DNA of 64,000 bases from Nematopogon swammerdamellus. Its lineage: Eukaryota; Arthropoda; Insecta; Lepidoptera; Adelidae. The translations under genes were made by a program, and so were the position numbers. Below are positions 10,952-22,255 of this stretch, piece by piece; the stretch's first letter is position 1; every line of letters starts with the position of its first letter. Under the pieces are notes generated by a model. It was not told where the DNA came from and did not search any database. It worked only from the letters and a program-made list of their open reading frames with translations. The stretch spans positions 13,725,891 through 13,789,890 of the forward strand of contig OX336349.1 in NCBI GenBank assembly GCA_946902875.1. Reading direction: 5' to 3'.

Positions 10952-11838
10952 CTGAAACAAATTAATCGTTTTGAAATTAACACTGAAATGGAGCGATCAA
11001 ATTATGTTAGACTTCCGTTGACTACGCTCGGGCTCTAGGTTAGTGCGAGGTTGGTGTTATCTATCCTTTACAGTGATTTTCGTTGAACATTGCACTGGCA
11101 CACTTGCCAAATGCAACTCTATGTTTTATTATGTTTTATTCAACAAAATATTTTTATTCTTATTCTATGAAGCATACATCAACACTAATATTATAGGTAA
11201 AGTTTGTAAGTTTCAAATTATGGATGTAGGAGGTAATCTCCGAAAATACTCATCCGTCTTTAAACAACCAATAATTGTTTGACCAATATTTAGAATGGAC
11301 CACCAGGATGGACGTAGGCTATGCGAGCGAAGCCGCGAGTAAACGCTAGTTCTAGAATAAAAGGCATAATTTGTTTATGAGAGTCATAACATTATATCAA
11401 CTAAGATTAGTTATAGAGACATAAATAATTATATTCACATATTTTTCAAACAGTTGTTCATATTCAGCACAAAACTTGAATCGCAATTTTTCTCCACAAC
11501 TTTGAATTTCATCAGACGTGTCGCGCACGACAAAGTTTCAGATGGAATAAGTGTACGGAGAATAGTTGTCGGGCTCAGGTGCAGTACACGCGGAGAACTC
11601 GCGAAGAGCTGACAGCACCAATAACTGTCGGCCTAGAGGCGATTTCTCTCACTAGATGTGGTAAGTGGGCGTCGGGATAAGTCGGATAGGCAGGCTCAGA
11701 TATTTGTTAAGTCCTAAAAGAGTGGGTTTTATCTATTTGATAGGAAACGATTATGGCAGATTGGCTCTTGGTCGGGGTGATTTATGGCCTTTATATTTTT
11801 TTAAATAAAATCAATGTTTGAATTTATATGAATGAGCG

Positions 11839-11965
11839 TTTGAAAATTAAGATATTTGCGAAAGAAAATATCTTAATTTTCAAATATTCAAAGGGAATCA
11901 CTGACATAGTACCTAGTTCACAAAAGTGTGACAGGCTGTATGTAGCCTATCATGCCAGGTTCCAT
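11839..11965. repeat. Perfect 19-bp hairpin next to a SINE-A relic
   Basis: TTTGAAAATTAAGATATTT at 11839-11857 is exactly inverted at 11866-11884 (8-base loop). A degenerate SINE-A tail on + follows (GGGAATCACTGACATAG). Confidence 0.7.
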
Positions 11966-13339
11966 AAAAAGGTTCCAGGTTCATTGCAGATGTAATTTAT
12001 GAAATGAGTACATCAAATTTGCCTTTATGAAAGTTTAACTAAAGATGAAAATAAGTCCTATAAATGGTATTTACATTATATTCAAGGAGGAGAATTACGA
12101 ACCGAAAATTAATACCGATGATGAGTGATTGATTAGTAGTAGCAGAACACTGAAGTTCTGCTGATTATGACGAATTTATTGATGATAATTATGATGAAGA
12201 TAATGTCGAATTACAGAAGTAATGTGTTTAGCATTACAATTCATAGGAAGTGTTAAATATGTATTGTCTTCACATTGAAGCGGCTAGACTGAAAGCAGAA
12301 AGACAATCATGGCCCTAGAGAGAAATAAAGCTCCCCACCCTCGTTCACTAGAGTAATTGAATTTGCTTCCAAGAATATAAAATCGTCATAAAACTTCGCG
12401 CTACACTTAAAGTCAGATAGATCATATGACATGCCAATTCCATAAAATGTATGCGGATAGAAGTAATGCAACACTGCTGGGTGTGCAATGAAAAAGGAAT
12501 AAAATTTATATTCGCTTTCCTCTGAGGAAGGACTGCCCCTAGGTCAACTTAACGCTTCCGTCAATCACAAAGATTTAACATGCTTCCAGTAGTTACATAC
12601 AGCACGGGTCAACTATGGTCAACTATGTGATCTGGAATTGTCAACTAAATTTTGCCCGCGGCTTCGCTCGCGGTAGACTCGGTTTAATAGCAAATCCGAT
12701 TTAAAAGAAAATATGATAATAAACGATCGCTTCTCTGATATTATCTCTCTCTCCCTCCCCCTCCATACCCCTTCCTCCCTCTCTTTCCCTCCCATGCCTC
12801 CTCCCCTCCTACCCTCCCCTTCTCCACTCGCCGTCCTGCGCTACCATTCGACACTAAATGCCGTTCATACTATATTTTCTTTGATACTGCTCGGTCATAT
12901 TGCTATTTAGCGTGAAGGTATCTAGTATATAGTGAGCCTCAAGAACTAATCTTTGCATTGGTGCAAACCGCATCTAAGTCTGTTCAGTGTTTCCGGAGTT
13001 TACCTCACACATGCATACATACTAAGAGGTAGAGAAGAATATAGAGAAGAGATAGAGATAATAATATGAGGATCAGTCTAGACTCGATTTTTTTTTCTTT
13101 CTAGACCATTCTAGAAAGAAAAAAATGTAGCTTCAATGCATTGTGCGTATGTTTTATTCAGTTTAGTTCGGTTTAGAGGTCAGTCTAGCAAATTCCAGAC
13201 AGGAAAAAGCGTGGGATTATTATGAACAAAAAAAAAAAATCGTTATGTAATTCATCATTTTTCATTCAAGCTGCTCTTGTTATTTTTAATTGTTTCATTT
13301 TATATGTTAGTTGTGTTATATTATTTGCTAATTTTCATG

Positions 13340-13420
13340 TTTGATCATTCTTATGGCAGTTAGTCTGCACTTGAACTTGTAAAAATTTGTTCTATCCGGT
13401 TCGATTTTCATCAAACCCCA
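13340..13420 (-). mobile_element. LINE-W 3'-UTR fragment
   Basis: Contains TTTGTTCTATCCGGTTCGAT preceded by GGCAGTTAGTCTGCACTTG, matching 62805-62850 in the same orientation and 27640-27695 inverted. Confidence 0.65.
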
Positions 13421-13571
13421 TCGACTGGGTAGTATCATGGTCAAGAGCTGAAATAGCGTAGCGTTGAAATAACAAGGAAAGTTGATCGAAAATGTTGTTT
13501 CGTATAGACAGAATATTCGAATCATTCGAATAGACAGTCCGAAATTTTCGAACGTATTTTCTTGTCCTTCA

Positions 13572-13957
13572 TTTTTAGGTTTCCGTATCCCGTACGGAAG
13601 CCTATTACTAAGCCTCCGCTGTCTGTCTGTCCGTCCGTCCGTCCGTCCGTCTGTCTGACCGAGGGCTGTATCTCTTGAACCGTAATAGGTAGCCCGTTGA
13701 AATTTCCACAGAAAATGTGTTACTATGGCGGATATAACAACATATAATAAAAAAAGAAAATGTTAAAAATTAGGGGCGGCTCCCATACAACAAACGTGCG
13801 AAAAATCGATTAGTCACGCTACTGAATAATAGATGGCCCAACAGGCTTTTATACATTGCATTGTTGAAAAACAAAAGATAGTCGGATATTATTAATAGCG
13901 GATAGATACGGAAAGCTCTGTGCGCGAGTAACACTCGCACTTGATAGATTTTTTTCG
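13572..13957 (+). mobile_element. Element P copy
   Basis: Starts TTTTTAGGTTTCCGTATCCC, with (GTCC)n GTCTGTCTG, GTAATAGGTAGCCCGTTGAA, and an end near GATACGGAAAGCTC and GCGAGTAACACTCGCACTTG. The terminal hairpin has drifted. Confidence 0.8.
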
Positions 13958-14028
13958 TAGTAGGGTTTAATAATATTTTTAATTAAGCTGTGCTAGATCC
14001 TTTTTTCTCTTCTCATCTATGTACCTAT

Positions 14029-14396
14029 GTCTTTTTTTTTATGGAAACTGACACGGTTGGCTACATCACCTACAACATCCGTGATGTCAGCCCATAACTC
14101 CGGGTGAACTAGGTGCCATGTCAGTGCTTCCTTTCATTTCATGTCGGCTACACTGTACTGGACGGAAAACACGAACTATTTACATACTTAGCTGTTTCAA
14201 TCGACGTTTCGCTCAGTGCGGTGGTACCAAGTCGGCCGGGATGTTTATCCCGCGCAGCTAAGGTAAAGGCTAAATTAAGAAGGGAAGGGACCTATAGTTA
14301 AACGTGGAATCGGAACCACGGTCAGCCCACAACGGTCGAGCGGTCACCCATCCAAGTACATTCTGACTGACCGCACCACTGAGCTACCGAGGCTGA
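14029..14396 (-). mobile_element. SINE-A copy with composite head
   Basis: Reads CAGTTTCCATAAAAAAAA tail to GTCAGCCTCGGTAGCTCAGT head on the minus strand. The 5S-like core is shortened (the AAGCAACG part is missing) although the flanking CCGTGGTTCCGATTCC box-B-like motif is present. Confidence 0.85.
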
Positions 14397-15020
14397 CGAA
14401 GTATACTCTACTATACAAAAAATGTATACTCACGATGTACTATAAAATAGAGAAAATAAACTTTCTTTCTTTCTTTCTTTCAATAAAGAATAAATATATA
14501 TAATTCCTATGTCGATCTGCTACACAATACAATGATGATGTGTCTACAAACTACCATAAAAATGCTCAATAAACAATATATAATATACAACAATGTACAA
14601 TTAATCCTGCAACACTGTGTCTGTGTATGGTATCTAGCAACAAAATATACATTACGACATGAAGTCAGACTTTCGTCGATAATTGAATTATCAACTCTCG
14701 ACCTACAATGCTGGATCCACATCTCTTGCATCCGTGCAATAAAGTCAGTTGAGTACTAATGCGGTCTGCGAGTTTTACGACGAGGAATTACGTAGGTTCC
14801 GGGCCCGGAGACGGAACAACTTTGCTCGAAGACCTTTCTTCGGCGAAGAGTTGAGGCTCGATGATGAGATTCTTTTGACAGTTCGCAGTGTTCAAGCGCC
14901 GTGTTGTAGTAAATATTTGTATGGCAGTTTTAGTACCAAATGGCCCGCTAGGGGCGCTGCGTCGTTCCTCTATCTATAAAAAAAATACTTGAGCATGACA
15001 CTTGAACACGGTGAAGTGTC
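14397..15020. other. Unassigned; possible LTR-like remnant
   Basis: (TTTC)n at 14461-14482. 14510-14990 contains two AATAAA-type signals and a GC-richer end (GCCCGGAGACGGAACAAC). I see no second copy, no TG...CA boundaries and no primer-binding site, so an LTR is only a guess. Confidence 0.3.
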
Positions 15021-15368
15021 AAAAACAGACCAAGTGAGAGTCGGGCTCGCGCACCGAGGTTTCCGCACCACAAAAAAAAAATCTTGAAAAAACATGTTTC
15101 TTGTATGGGAACCCCCTGAATTTGTCACTTTTTCAATTTTTTATTATTTATTGTTTTATCCGCCAAAATAACACATATTCTGTGAAAATTGCAGCCTGCT
15201 AGCTATTACGGTTCCTAAGATACAGCCATCGGACGGATCGATCATCGAGGGACGGCCCAACAGACAGACAGAAGTAATTGTAGGTTTAGTAATAGGCTCC
15301 ATGATGAGTTGTTTTTTAGGTTTCCGTACCCCGTACGGAAACCTAAAAAACAACTCATCATGGAGCCT
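15021..15368 (-). mobile_element. Element P copy ending in a long perfect hairpin
   Basis: The minus-strand element P end (AAGTGAGAGTCGGGCTCGCG on +) lies at the left and the internal AAAATAACACATATTCTGTG follows. At 15294-15329 and 15333-15368 its other end is duplicated as a perfect 36-bp inverted repeat with a 3-base loop, centred on CCGTACCCCGTACGG. Confidence 0.85.
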
Positions 15369-15735
15369 CGGTATGTTAATAGCGATAGCGACGACCACAA
15401 ATAGTACATCGTAATAGACTGACGTTAAACGATTTTGGTTACGTTACAAAAATATGGAGTATGTGCAATAACTTGTAAGACTAGATTGGTATCCTAGGTA
15501 ATAATTGGAATGGTGTCAACTAGGAATTGTATTCTTGATTTGTCTTATTAACGAATATGAACAATTTATTCGTCTTTCGTGTCTAGCGATTATAGAAAAA
15601 TAATATTCTAATGTTCTTATGTTGTTGGACTTAGTAAGTTGATGAGTGCAAGGAAGACAGATCTGAAAATTTAAAACAGGTAAAGGTCCAGGTCCTGCCA
15701 GAAGTGCAGAAGCAAGGTGTGGCCGTAACCTTGGA
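15369..15735. other. No gene seen
   Basis: AT-rich Shaw intron sequence without recognised repeats. Confidence 0.5.
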
Positions 15736-15739
15736 TGGA

Positions 15740-15900
15740 TAAAACTTGTCAGTCAGCGTGTATGCGGCTACTGCTGGACATACGCCTCTTCAATTTTCCT
15801 CCAGTCCTCCCGCCCTTCAGCGGTACGGAACTACTGTTTTCGGCCGACGTACTTGATGTTGTCTTCCCACACTCGGTTTTCCTGCCCATGGCCCCAGTGT
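15740..15900 (-). pseudogene. LINE-Z 3' coding relic
   Basis: Minus-strand match to 47484-47700: CATACGCCTCTTCAATTTTC, CAGTCCTCCCGCCCTTCAGC, CGACGTACTTGATGTTGTCT. Frames are broken. Confidence 0.7.
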
Positions 15901-15949
15901 AGGATTTACATAACTGGCCTGCAATTCTACCGAGCCTATCGTTTTTTTA

Positions 15950-16330
15950 AAGCGCCACCTGTAGCATCGTTTCACTTACGAGTAGGTGACTTACGTAGCC
16001 CATGGAAATTCTGTGATGCACGGGGATTGCGAATGTCATGCCGGCCTGACAAGAGCCTTTTCACGCGCCTTTTGAAAAATCCCAGGCTACTTGGGAGGAA
16101 ATAGATGAGCGGGAGTGCGTTACACATTTTCCCGGTTCTGTGAATAAAAGACCTGCAGAACCGGTTGGTTGGAAGGCGCATCCTCGGCAGGTCGATTGTA
16201 TAGGGGTGTATCCCCTGCCCAGTACGCGTAGTGCGGAGGTGGAATGGGGACGACGGAATCGCGTTAAACAGCTTCTCTGAACACTCCCCGTGAAATAGAC
16301 GATAGAACACAGTTAGGGAGCCGACGCCGT
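15950..16330 (-). pseudogene. LINE-Y ORF2 C-terminal fragment
   Basis: The minus frame has VFYRLFHGECSEKLFNAIPS, HLRTTRTGQGIHPYTIDLPR and FCRSFIHRTGKMCNALP, shared with the copies at 32168-32704 and 36542-36987. This is the part after the reverse transcriptase of a non-LTR retrotransposon. It stops at the SINE-B head on the right; the open frame that runs to 16415 crosses that junction by chance. Confidence 0.85.
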
Positions 16331-16332
16331 AT

Positions 16333-16741
16333 GTCAGTGGCGGGTGGCCGAGTAGTTTGGGCATCGGCTTCTCATGCGAGAGGTCCGCGGTTCGAATCCG
16401 GTCGGCGTGTACCAATGAGTTTTTTCAGACGAAAAAATTTACGTGCATACCTACACCTGCTGCTCACCGTTCGGAACCGGTGTAAAACTGTTAGGTCCCT
16501 TCCCTTGCCCCTTACTAGGTGGTAGGCTCAAATTGTAGCCGACTGGGTTGGTACCACCGTACTGGATTAAAGATGGACGCATAGCAGCCTTGGTTGTGTT
16601 CTCCTCTAGTCCAGTGTAGCCAGCAATCCAGGGAAGTCTCCGGTATGGCACCTACCTTCTCGGAAGTGATATTGGCTAGTCGAAGCATGCGCTTTGGCCC
16701 CTCCGACTCAGCCACCAATACCGGATTACATAAAATAAAAA
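16333..16741 (+). mobile_element. SINE-B, near full length, tRNA-derived head
   Basis: The head GCGGGTGGCCGAGTAG is A-box-like. GGTTCGAATCC, an exact B-box consensus, follows at about 16389-16399, then the central module (ACTAGGTGGTAGG), the body (TTGTGTTCTCCTCTAGTCC) and an A-rich tail. The tRNA portion resembles the long-variable-arm tRNA class but is not an intact tRNA. Confidence 0.9.
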
Positions 16742-17328
16742 AAATGTGCCTGTGACCTTTACACAATATTAGTGACCTACACTTGCTGTTTTCTCTGTCC
16801 CTTCATAATGGCATCGGTGTGAGGTCGTTTCTGCGGTGTTATTGGATTAGTAAGTGGTTCTTTAGACACGGAAATCGCTAGTGGAGGCAGCGGAGTTGGA
16901 CATAAAGCAGGAAATAGTTTCCTTTTGTTGTCGCTGCTTTGTGGTGATTTTGTTATAGTTTTCTGGCGAAATGATGGGTCATGATGAGATCTAGATGGGC
17001 GCGTCTGATGAGGCGGCAGTTTGGTGGTAGTTGTTATTTGTTTGATGTGAAAAGAATACTAGATACAACAAATACGAGTATTAAATGTTCAGGTGTTCAC
17101 CCTCTGGTTACAGGTAATATCAAAGCAATGTTATTACTTTTCGACGGTATGCAAGGTGAACTTATTATATAATACATATTTATCCAATCAACGTTATACC
17201 AGGCCTTCGTCACTCGCTCAAGGTCGCGAGTTAAATGCCTACCGCTTGGCGTACCGACTAATCTACAATTAACAGTGGGCTGCTGCTATCCAGCCAGACC
17301 GGGCGCGTGGCGCTTTCGAATTTAGAAA
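16742..17328. other. No gene seen; upstream of THAP exon
   Basis: Mixed composition. The last 120 bases before the ATG are moderately GC-rich (GCCAGACCGGGCGCGTGG) and could be the promoter and 5' UTR of the THAP exon. Confidence 0.4.
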
Positions 17329-17426
17329 ATGTCGAAATCACGTAATTATTGTGCAGTGGACGGGTGCAAAAGTCAAAAGACAAATGAAAACTTGTCTTTT
17401 TTTTCATTGCCGAGAGACGAAGAAAG
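17329..17426 (+). CDS. THAP zinc-finger N-terminal exon (partial)
   Basis: An ATG at 17329 opens 32 codons starting MSKSRNYCAVDGCKSQ and ending SFFSLPRDEE, then AG|GTAAGT at 17426/17427. C-x4-C near the start and the later hydrophobic-FSLP-R-D-E-E stretch match the first half of the THAP domain (usual form: C-x2-4-C, then F-x-F/L-P-x-D, W, C-x2-H). The remaining half (W, C-x2-H) would be in a downstream exon that I cannot find. It lies inside the 7.8-kb Shaw intron but on the opposite strand. It may be an intronic host gene, a pseudo-exon, or part of a P-like transposon. The ATG, frame and donor are seen directly. Confidence 0.7.
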
Positions 17427-18327
17427 GTAAGTGTTTTGTTTAGTAGCATTTTGATTTATTTCTAGTAATTTATTTATTCATATTAGTAGGAGGTCATAGA
17501 TTTAAAAATAATATCATATTGCCAATAACATTAGTTAGATGACGCCGAACAGCGTGGTATGTATGGCCAAATTTGTATAAGGATAATAGGTACATTGTAG
17601 ATGATCATTGATCATTAAATTTATTGATCAAACAAAACTATCACTGGAAGGTTGCACGCAATGCACGCTTCGATGTGAGAAACTAATTGTGACGCTAACG
17701 CATGCATGAATTTGTTCGCATGAATTTGCCGTACCTAAATATCGTATCGTTGGTAGCTAGAACGATAAAAGTTGGTAGGTATCATCTTCATTTTATTCCT
17801 CACAATAAGACAGCACAAAGACACAGCCCTTAGACGCGCTGAACGACGCGCTTTCGAGATAGAGTTACACGACAGAAAGAGAAGCGAAATGTAGGCAGTT
17901 ATCGTGTTTAGGCATGCAGCTCTGTGCGAGTCAATTTGTACTTTATCGCGTCGTCGCAGAGTAGCTATTTCTTTGTGAGTGTTTGTACAGAGCAGCTTCT
18001 GTACGGAGTACTCTTTTCTATTCTGTGGTTATACGGAATTTCACTATAACATTTTTTAGAGATTGTCTCACAGTGCTTCCTTCACCAGAGTGACGGAAAA
18101 AATATGCACGTAAATTGTTAGAAAATTCATTGATTAGAAAGTCATTGATTCAACAAATCAGTTTATACACTTAAATGATTTTGCTTAAATAATTTGAGTG
18201 AAATTTTTTATGTTGTTTAGGTTAGTTTATTATTAGTCTTAGTAGTTATTTGTTAATTTCATATTGTGCAATAAATAAAGTCATTCTTAAATGATCATGC
18301 AACCCCTTACGCAATAAACAAAAACGT
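17427..18327. other. No gene seen
   Basis: AT-rich. No second THAP exon recognised. Short (20-40 bp) repeated ATTGATTAG and GATCATTGATCATT motifs. Confidence 0.5.
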
Positions 18328-18650
18328 ATTTTTTTTTATGGAAACTGACACGGTTGGCTACATCACCTACAACATCCGTGATGTCAGCCCATAACACCGG
18401 GTGAACTTGGTGCCACGTCAGTGCTTCCCTTCGGTCGTGCCGGCTACACTGAACTGGACGGAAAACACAAACCATTTACATAGCCGTTTCGACCGACCTT
18501 TCATTCAGTGCGGTGGTACCAACCCGGTACTACCCACCTAGTACTATAAGAAGGGAGTCATATCCCTTAGTCGCCTTTTACGACATACACGGGGAGAGAT
18601 GCAGTGGGGCTATTCTTTTAAAGTACCGGCCCCACACGGTACACTATCCG
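18328..18650 (-). mobile_element. SINE-A copy with H3 head
   Basis: The minus-strand tail (CAGTTTCCATAAAAAAAA), body and central module are like other SINE-A copies, but the 5' part is GGGGCCGGTACTTTAAAAGA plus ATGTCGTAAAAGGCGACTAA instead of the 5S/tRNA-like head. The end is near 18646, before the Shaw exon. Confidence 0.85.
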
Positions 18651-18767
18651 GGATCAGACAGAACCTGTACCTACAGAACAGAACCTACCGGCCTTTGTCA
18701 TTGAGGCCGGTAACGATGGCTACCTGCCAATGATGAAGGAATTGTTGTAAATCAAAGTTATACTCAC

Positions 18768-18962
18768 TTTCGCAGCATTGGAACTATACGGCTCGTCGAA
18801 AAGCGACCACATCTGCGGCTTGAGGGATTGCCACCAGGAGACGGTGCCGTTGTAGTAGTCCTCCTCGAAGCCGAACTTGCGAGCCACCTCCTCGTCCGAA
18901 GGTTTCTCCGTGTCCAGGTCCAGACGGTCCAGCACCGCCAGCGTCTCCTGTGTGTCGCGGTG
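18768..18962 (-). CDS. Shaw: Shaw potassium channel, T1-S1 linker exon
   Basis: 195 bp, 65 codons, phase 0 at both ends: acceptor CTTGTCCCCAG|CAC at 18963/18962, donor AAA|GTGAGT at 18768/18767. It begins HRDTQETLAVLDRLDLDTEK and ends DEPYSSNAAK, with KFGFEEDYY and SWWQSLKPQMWSLF between. This is the conserved segment joining the tetramerisation (T1) domain to S1 in Shaw/Kv3 channels. It continues directly in frame into VIGVIS of the exon at 10951 and is preceded in frame by the exon ending MTYTQ at 30430. Splice sites on both sides are canonical. There is no disruption. Confidence 0.97.
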
Positions 18963-19787
18963 CTGGGGACAAGGAATGAACTCTATTGGTGCTGGATCTT
19001 CGGGCTAGCAAACAAAGGTGCCTGGACGTCACGCCCCTTAAAAAATTATATTCAACCATAGCATAAGAAAGGAAAGTATTGCGTATTATGCTTGTATTAG
19101 CTTTTTCCGCGGTTTCGCTAGCGTGAAAACTGACTTTCAAAGGAGAATGTCACCCACTAAGAGGGAGGCCGAAGCCCGAGCTGCGTTCCGGTAAACGATA
19201 CACTTTCTCAAAGAGAGTCGGTAACTGAGGGCAAGGCCGAAGGCCGAGCTGCGTTCAGGTAAACGATATGCTTTTTCCAGAAGATGAGACGAAGTCAGAA
19301 ATGGCGTGCACAAAGACGAAATAACAAATATTTATTTAATTTAATTTAATTTACTTGCGTTAGGGAATATGCCTTAAATTAATTACTGGCGAAAACAAAA
19401 ACACAACTTTATTTTTTATATAAATTATAAAATAAATAGCGCACTGAATTACCTAAGGCAATCTTTGCCGGTCAACCACCCTATTGAAACATTTTTGTGG
19501 GTATTTACAGAAACACTTAATTATTGATAAAATGTTCAGAAATATATGTAAGTATGTCTCTGTCACACCTGTGGATTCATGTGGTACAGCTGTGGAAAAG
19601 CCGTGTTACGAGGCGTCTGATGCAAATTGTGTATCAATAACGCGAGATTATGTTGCGGACCAATTAAATCCATATTAGGTATATGGCAATAATAATTCTA
19701 CCCTCTTCACTTAATTGCAAGAACCGACTAACTACGTTGTAGTGGTTTTAGGTTTATATGTTGAAATTCTAGCTTGCTTATTTTCAA
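18963..19787. other. Shaw intron; short 67-bp tandem repeat
   Basis: 19150-19285 holds two copies of a GAGGCCGAAG...GAGCTGCGTTC...AAACGATA unit at a step of about 67 bp. The same family forms five copies at 21965-22255. The rest is AT-rich and has no gene. Confidence 0.6.
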
Positions 19788-20165
19788 CTAGCTTTTGCCC
19801 GCGGCTTCACTCGCGTGAAATTCATATTTAAAAAGAAGAATATAATTGAGCCCGCTTCCACACCGTACCTTTATTTCGGCGGGCGGAACAATTCGGTTTT
19901 GTATGAGTGCCGATCTTAGCGTAACCGGAACTGAATTTTAGCTTATCATGTGTTCCGTATACTCAAATGTGCTTGTACTAAGTTTAATCGAATTCGAATG
20001 GTCGGTTTAAGAGTTATGGAGGAATATATATACATACAGAAAATGTTTCTAAAAATCGTAAATTTAGTTTTAGTATCATACATAGAGTCTACAAACTCAG
20101 TATCTCATAAAACAAAGTAACTTACTCCATGACCATCCCTTACAGATGTATCATTAGTATTGATG
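19788..20165 (+). mobile_element. Element G copy
   Basis: Begins ACTAGCTTTTGCCCGCGG and runs to ACTCCATGACCATCCCTTAC then AGTATTGAT. The whole sequence is matched, inverted, by 48378-48751 and by the split copy at 32015-32857. It has no coding capacity. It resembles widespread non-autonomous lepidopteran elements sometimes treated as Helitron-like, but I cannot confirm the class. Confidence 0.8.
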
Positions 20166-20399
20166 ATTAGCGGTTGTGACAATAAAAATATCGCTATCCC
20201 CAGCTCGCATTGGAAAACCACTGGAGCGAGTGAGACGAATAGTGAGAAACTGCTAGTAGCGATGAATTGCTAATAGCGAATAGCCCCACAGATAGCGCTT
20301 AGTGTAGGTGTGAGGTCGCGGCCTTTTGTAATTCGCTAAAGGTTAACCAAATAGCAATCGCTCTCTGCCAAGCGCTGGATACGTCGGGTACTCTTAAAC

Positions 20400-20780
20400 C
20401 TTAATATGTACATACATACGCCTGTTTCCCACGAGGCTGGGCAGAGACAACGGATCTCCAGGTGACATGATCCCGACACCCCTGTATCACATCTTCCAAT
20501 CTCTAATGTACTACATGCTCGTTGCCTACGGGTACTACGCATTTGGCTCTTTTTGAGCACGTGCCCGATCTGCAGGTCTATTCTTGTAAATTCTGACAGC
20601 GGAATCAGCGCTGACGTGGCGCTGAGAGCCACTTTGGTAAGTGGCTCTCAGCGCCACAACAACGCTTATTCCGTTGTCAGAATTTACAAGAATAGACCTG
20701 CTGGTCCAGGTACGTGCGTCTAGGGCGGGTCACCCGTTCCCGACTCTTCCTCATACATCATCTCAATAACTCGCATTGTC
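20400..20780 (-). pseudogene. LINE-X C-terminal relic, interrupted
   Basis: The minus frame has DLQIGHVLKKSQMRSTR and, further on, the 3' end complement CAGAGACAACGGATCTCC. The upstream part (CTGGACCAG, GTACGTGCG on +) resumes at 20701 after the fold-back insertion. Homologous to the 122-bp units at 1121-1940. Confidence 0.75.
20573..20700. mobile_element. 128-bp fold-back insertion with CTG target duplication
   Basis: Arms of 60 bp (20573-20632 and 20641-20700) are inverted copies with few mismatches around an 8-base loop. CTG occurs on both sides (20570-20572 and 20701-20703). Removing the insert and one CTG restores the uninterrupted LINE-X sequence seen in the minisatellite. Confidence 0.85.
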
Positions 20781-21411
20781 TACAGATTGTTTTCTTTCGT
20801 TAGTCTAATATCACACATTGTTCTAACATGACCGAACCACCGAAGATCTATTATCGAAATACATATTCAGGATCAAGCACAGTGTCACAGTGTATCTCTA
20901 TCAATTACCTAGATAGTATAATTTTTTTTTTATATAATATGCGGCCTCGCACTCACCTCACACGGTAAATACTGACGAGTATAGACGAATATCGAGTGAT
21001 ACGGTAAAAAGTGTAGAAAGAAATTATTATAATATCACAGAAAGATCGAGAATCAGCTGGAAGTAATCTTAAGTGTCGCTTTTGAACGGCCTTTATCGAT
21101 AGACCAAAGTTTAAATTCAACCGTTCACAATAGAAGCCAATTCCAAAAGTTACCGTTGCCGGTTTCCCACAATTTTTCGCCAGGGAGAGCGAGAGAAGCC
21201 TGACGGCAAACTGTGTGAACTTTTTGAAACTTTAAAAAGACCAATAAATCGAAACGTTTTCACGTCATGAATATTTAAGGTTCATTTGAATGAAACCCGA
21301 TGATCGCCTCGTTTTTGTTCAGCTCTCTGTACTCGTATTTTCTCGTTGCTTTCGAATACAGGTACACTGTTTTCATAGTTTAAATAACCCTTTTCATATT
21401 CAGTACTGTGT
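20781..21411. other. No gene seen
   Basis: Shaw intron sequence without recognised repeats. Confidence 0.5.
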
Positions 21412-21730
21412 GAGGCCGTACTTAAAAAGAATAGCCCCACTGCGTCTCTCCCTGTGCATGTCGTAAAAGGCGACTAAGGGATACGGACGAGATGCCGTGC
21501 TAAAGGGCGACAGGTTAGCCATCTCTCACCTTGGCACGGTCCTTCCACCGAGTCGTGCAGCAGGTGGGTCTTTGTGCCTTACTTGCTGCTTGATAGTTAT
21601 CCGAATACTTTGCTAAACGTGGTGGTCGATGTTGTGCTGCTATTTGTCCAGAGTTCTTGAAGCACAATGCCGATTACTCTGCTTAGCCTGATTGTCGGGA
21701 TACAGCGTGTGTGATAAGTATGTATGTTTT
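21412..21730 (+). mobile_element. SINE-C, near full length
   Basis: H3 head (GAATAGCCCCACTGCGTCTC, ATGTCGTAAAAGGCGACTAA), body (GGGCGACAGGTTAGCC, CCTTGGCACGGTCC, GCAGCAGGTGGGTC, ATACTTTGCTAAACGTGGTG), and 3' end ATTGTCGGGATACAGCGTGT followed by a short TATG tail. The minus frame open across it has no protein homology that I recognise. Confidence 0.8.
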
Positions 21731-21964
21731 CATATCCTATGACAGTCATATGACAGTTGCTTTCACGAGTCATGAGCACAGATGGACAGATTACACGAAT
21801 GTGTATAGTAGTCGAACGACGCCTGTGAGGTGAGCCCAATAGGGGACGAGCGTCGACTGACGCTGACTGACAAACCAATCGCGTGATTGGTCGGCGCCGT
21901 CGACGTCACATCCCGTCAAAGCAACCAATGAAAAGTGTGCTCATGACTCGTGAAAGCAACTGTT

Positions 21965-22255
21965 TGGGCGATGCCCAAGGCGAAGCTGCGTTCACGTAAA
22001 CGATATTCTTTCTCGATGAAAGTAACTAAGGGGGAGGCCGATAGCCGAGCTGCGTTCAGATAAACGATAAAATTTCTCATATCAAGAAAGTAACTAACGG
22101 CGAGGCCAAAGACCGAGCTGCATTCTTGGAGACAATAAAACTTCACGAAGAAAGTAAGTAACTAAGAGCGAGGCCGAAGGCCGAGCCGCGTTCAGGAAGA
22201 CGATAAACCTTCTCGAAGAAAGTACGTAACAACGGACGAGGCCGAAGGCCGAAAT
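21965..22255 (+). repeat. ~60-67-bp tandem repeat, about 5 units
   Basis: Units centre on GAGGCCGAAGGCCGAGC(T/C)GCGTTC followed by AAACGATAAA and TTCTCGAAGAAAGTAA. Same family as 19150-19285. Confidence 0.85.

Larger units (their letters stand above)
10952..13571. other. Shaw intron sequence
   Basis: No exon seen. It holds small repeat fragments: element G-like ends at about 11320-11352 (-) and 12649-12680 (+), a CT-rich tract at 12740-12835, and AT-rich filler. Confidence 0.6.

Noticed and set aside
14500..14990. Solo LTR
   Set aside because: No clear TG...CA ends, target duplication or second copy.
16333..16405. Functional tRNA gene
   Set aside because: Only A- and B-box regions are tRNA-like; no full cloverleaf, and the sequence runs on as a SINE. 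The same applies at 46846.
15972..16415. 147-codon minus-strand frame as one gene
   Set aside because: It crosses the junction between a SINE-B head and a LINE-Y fragment.
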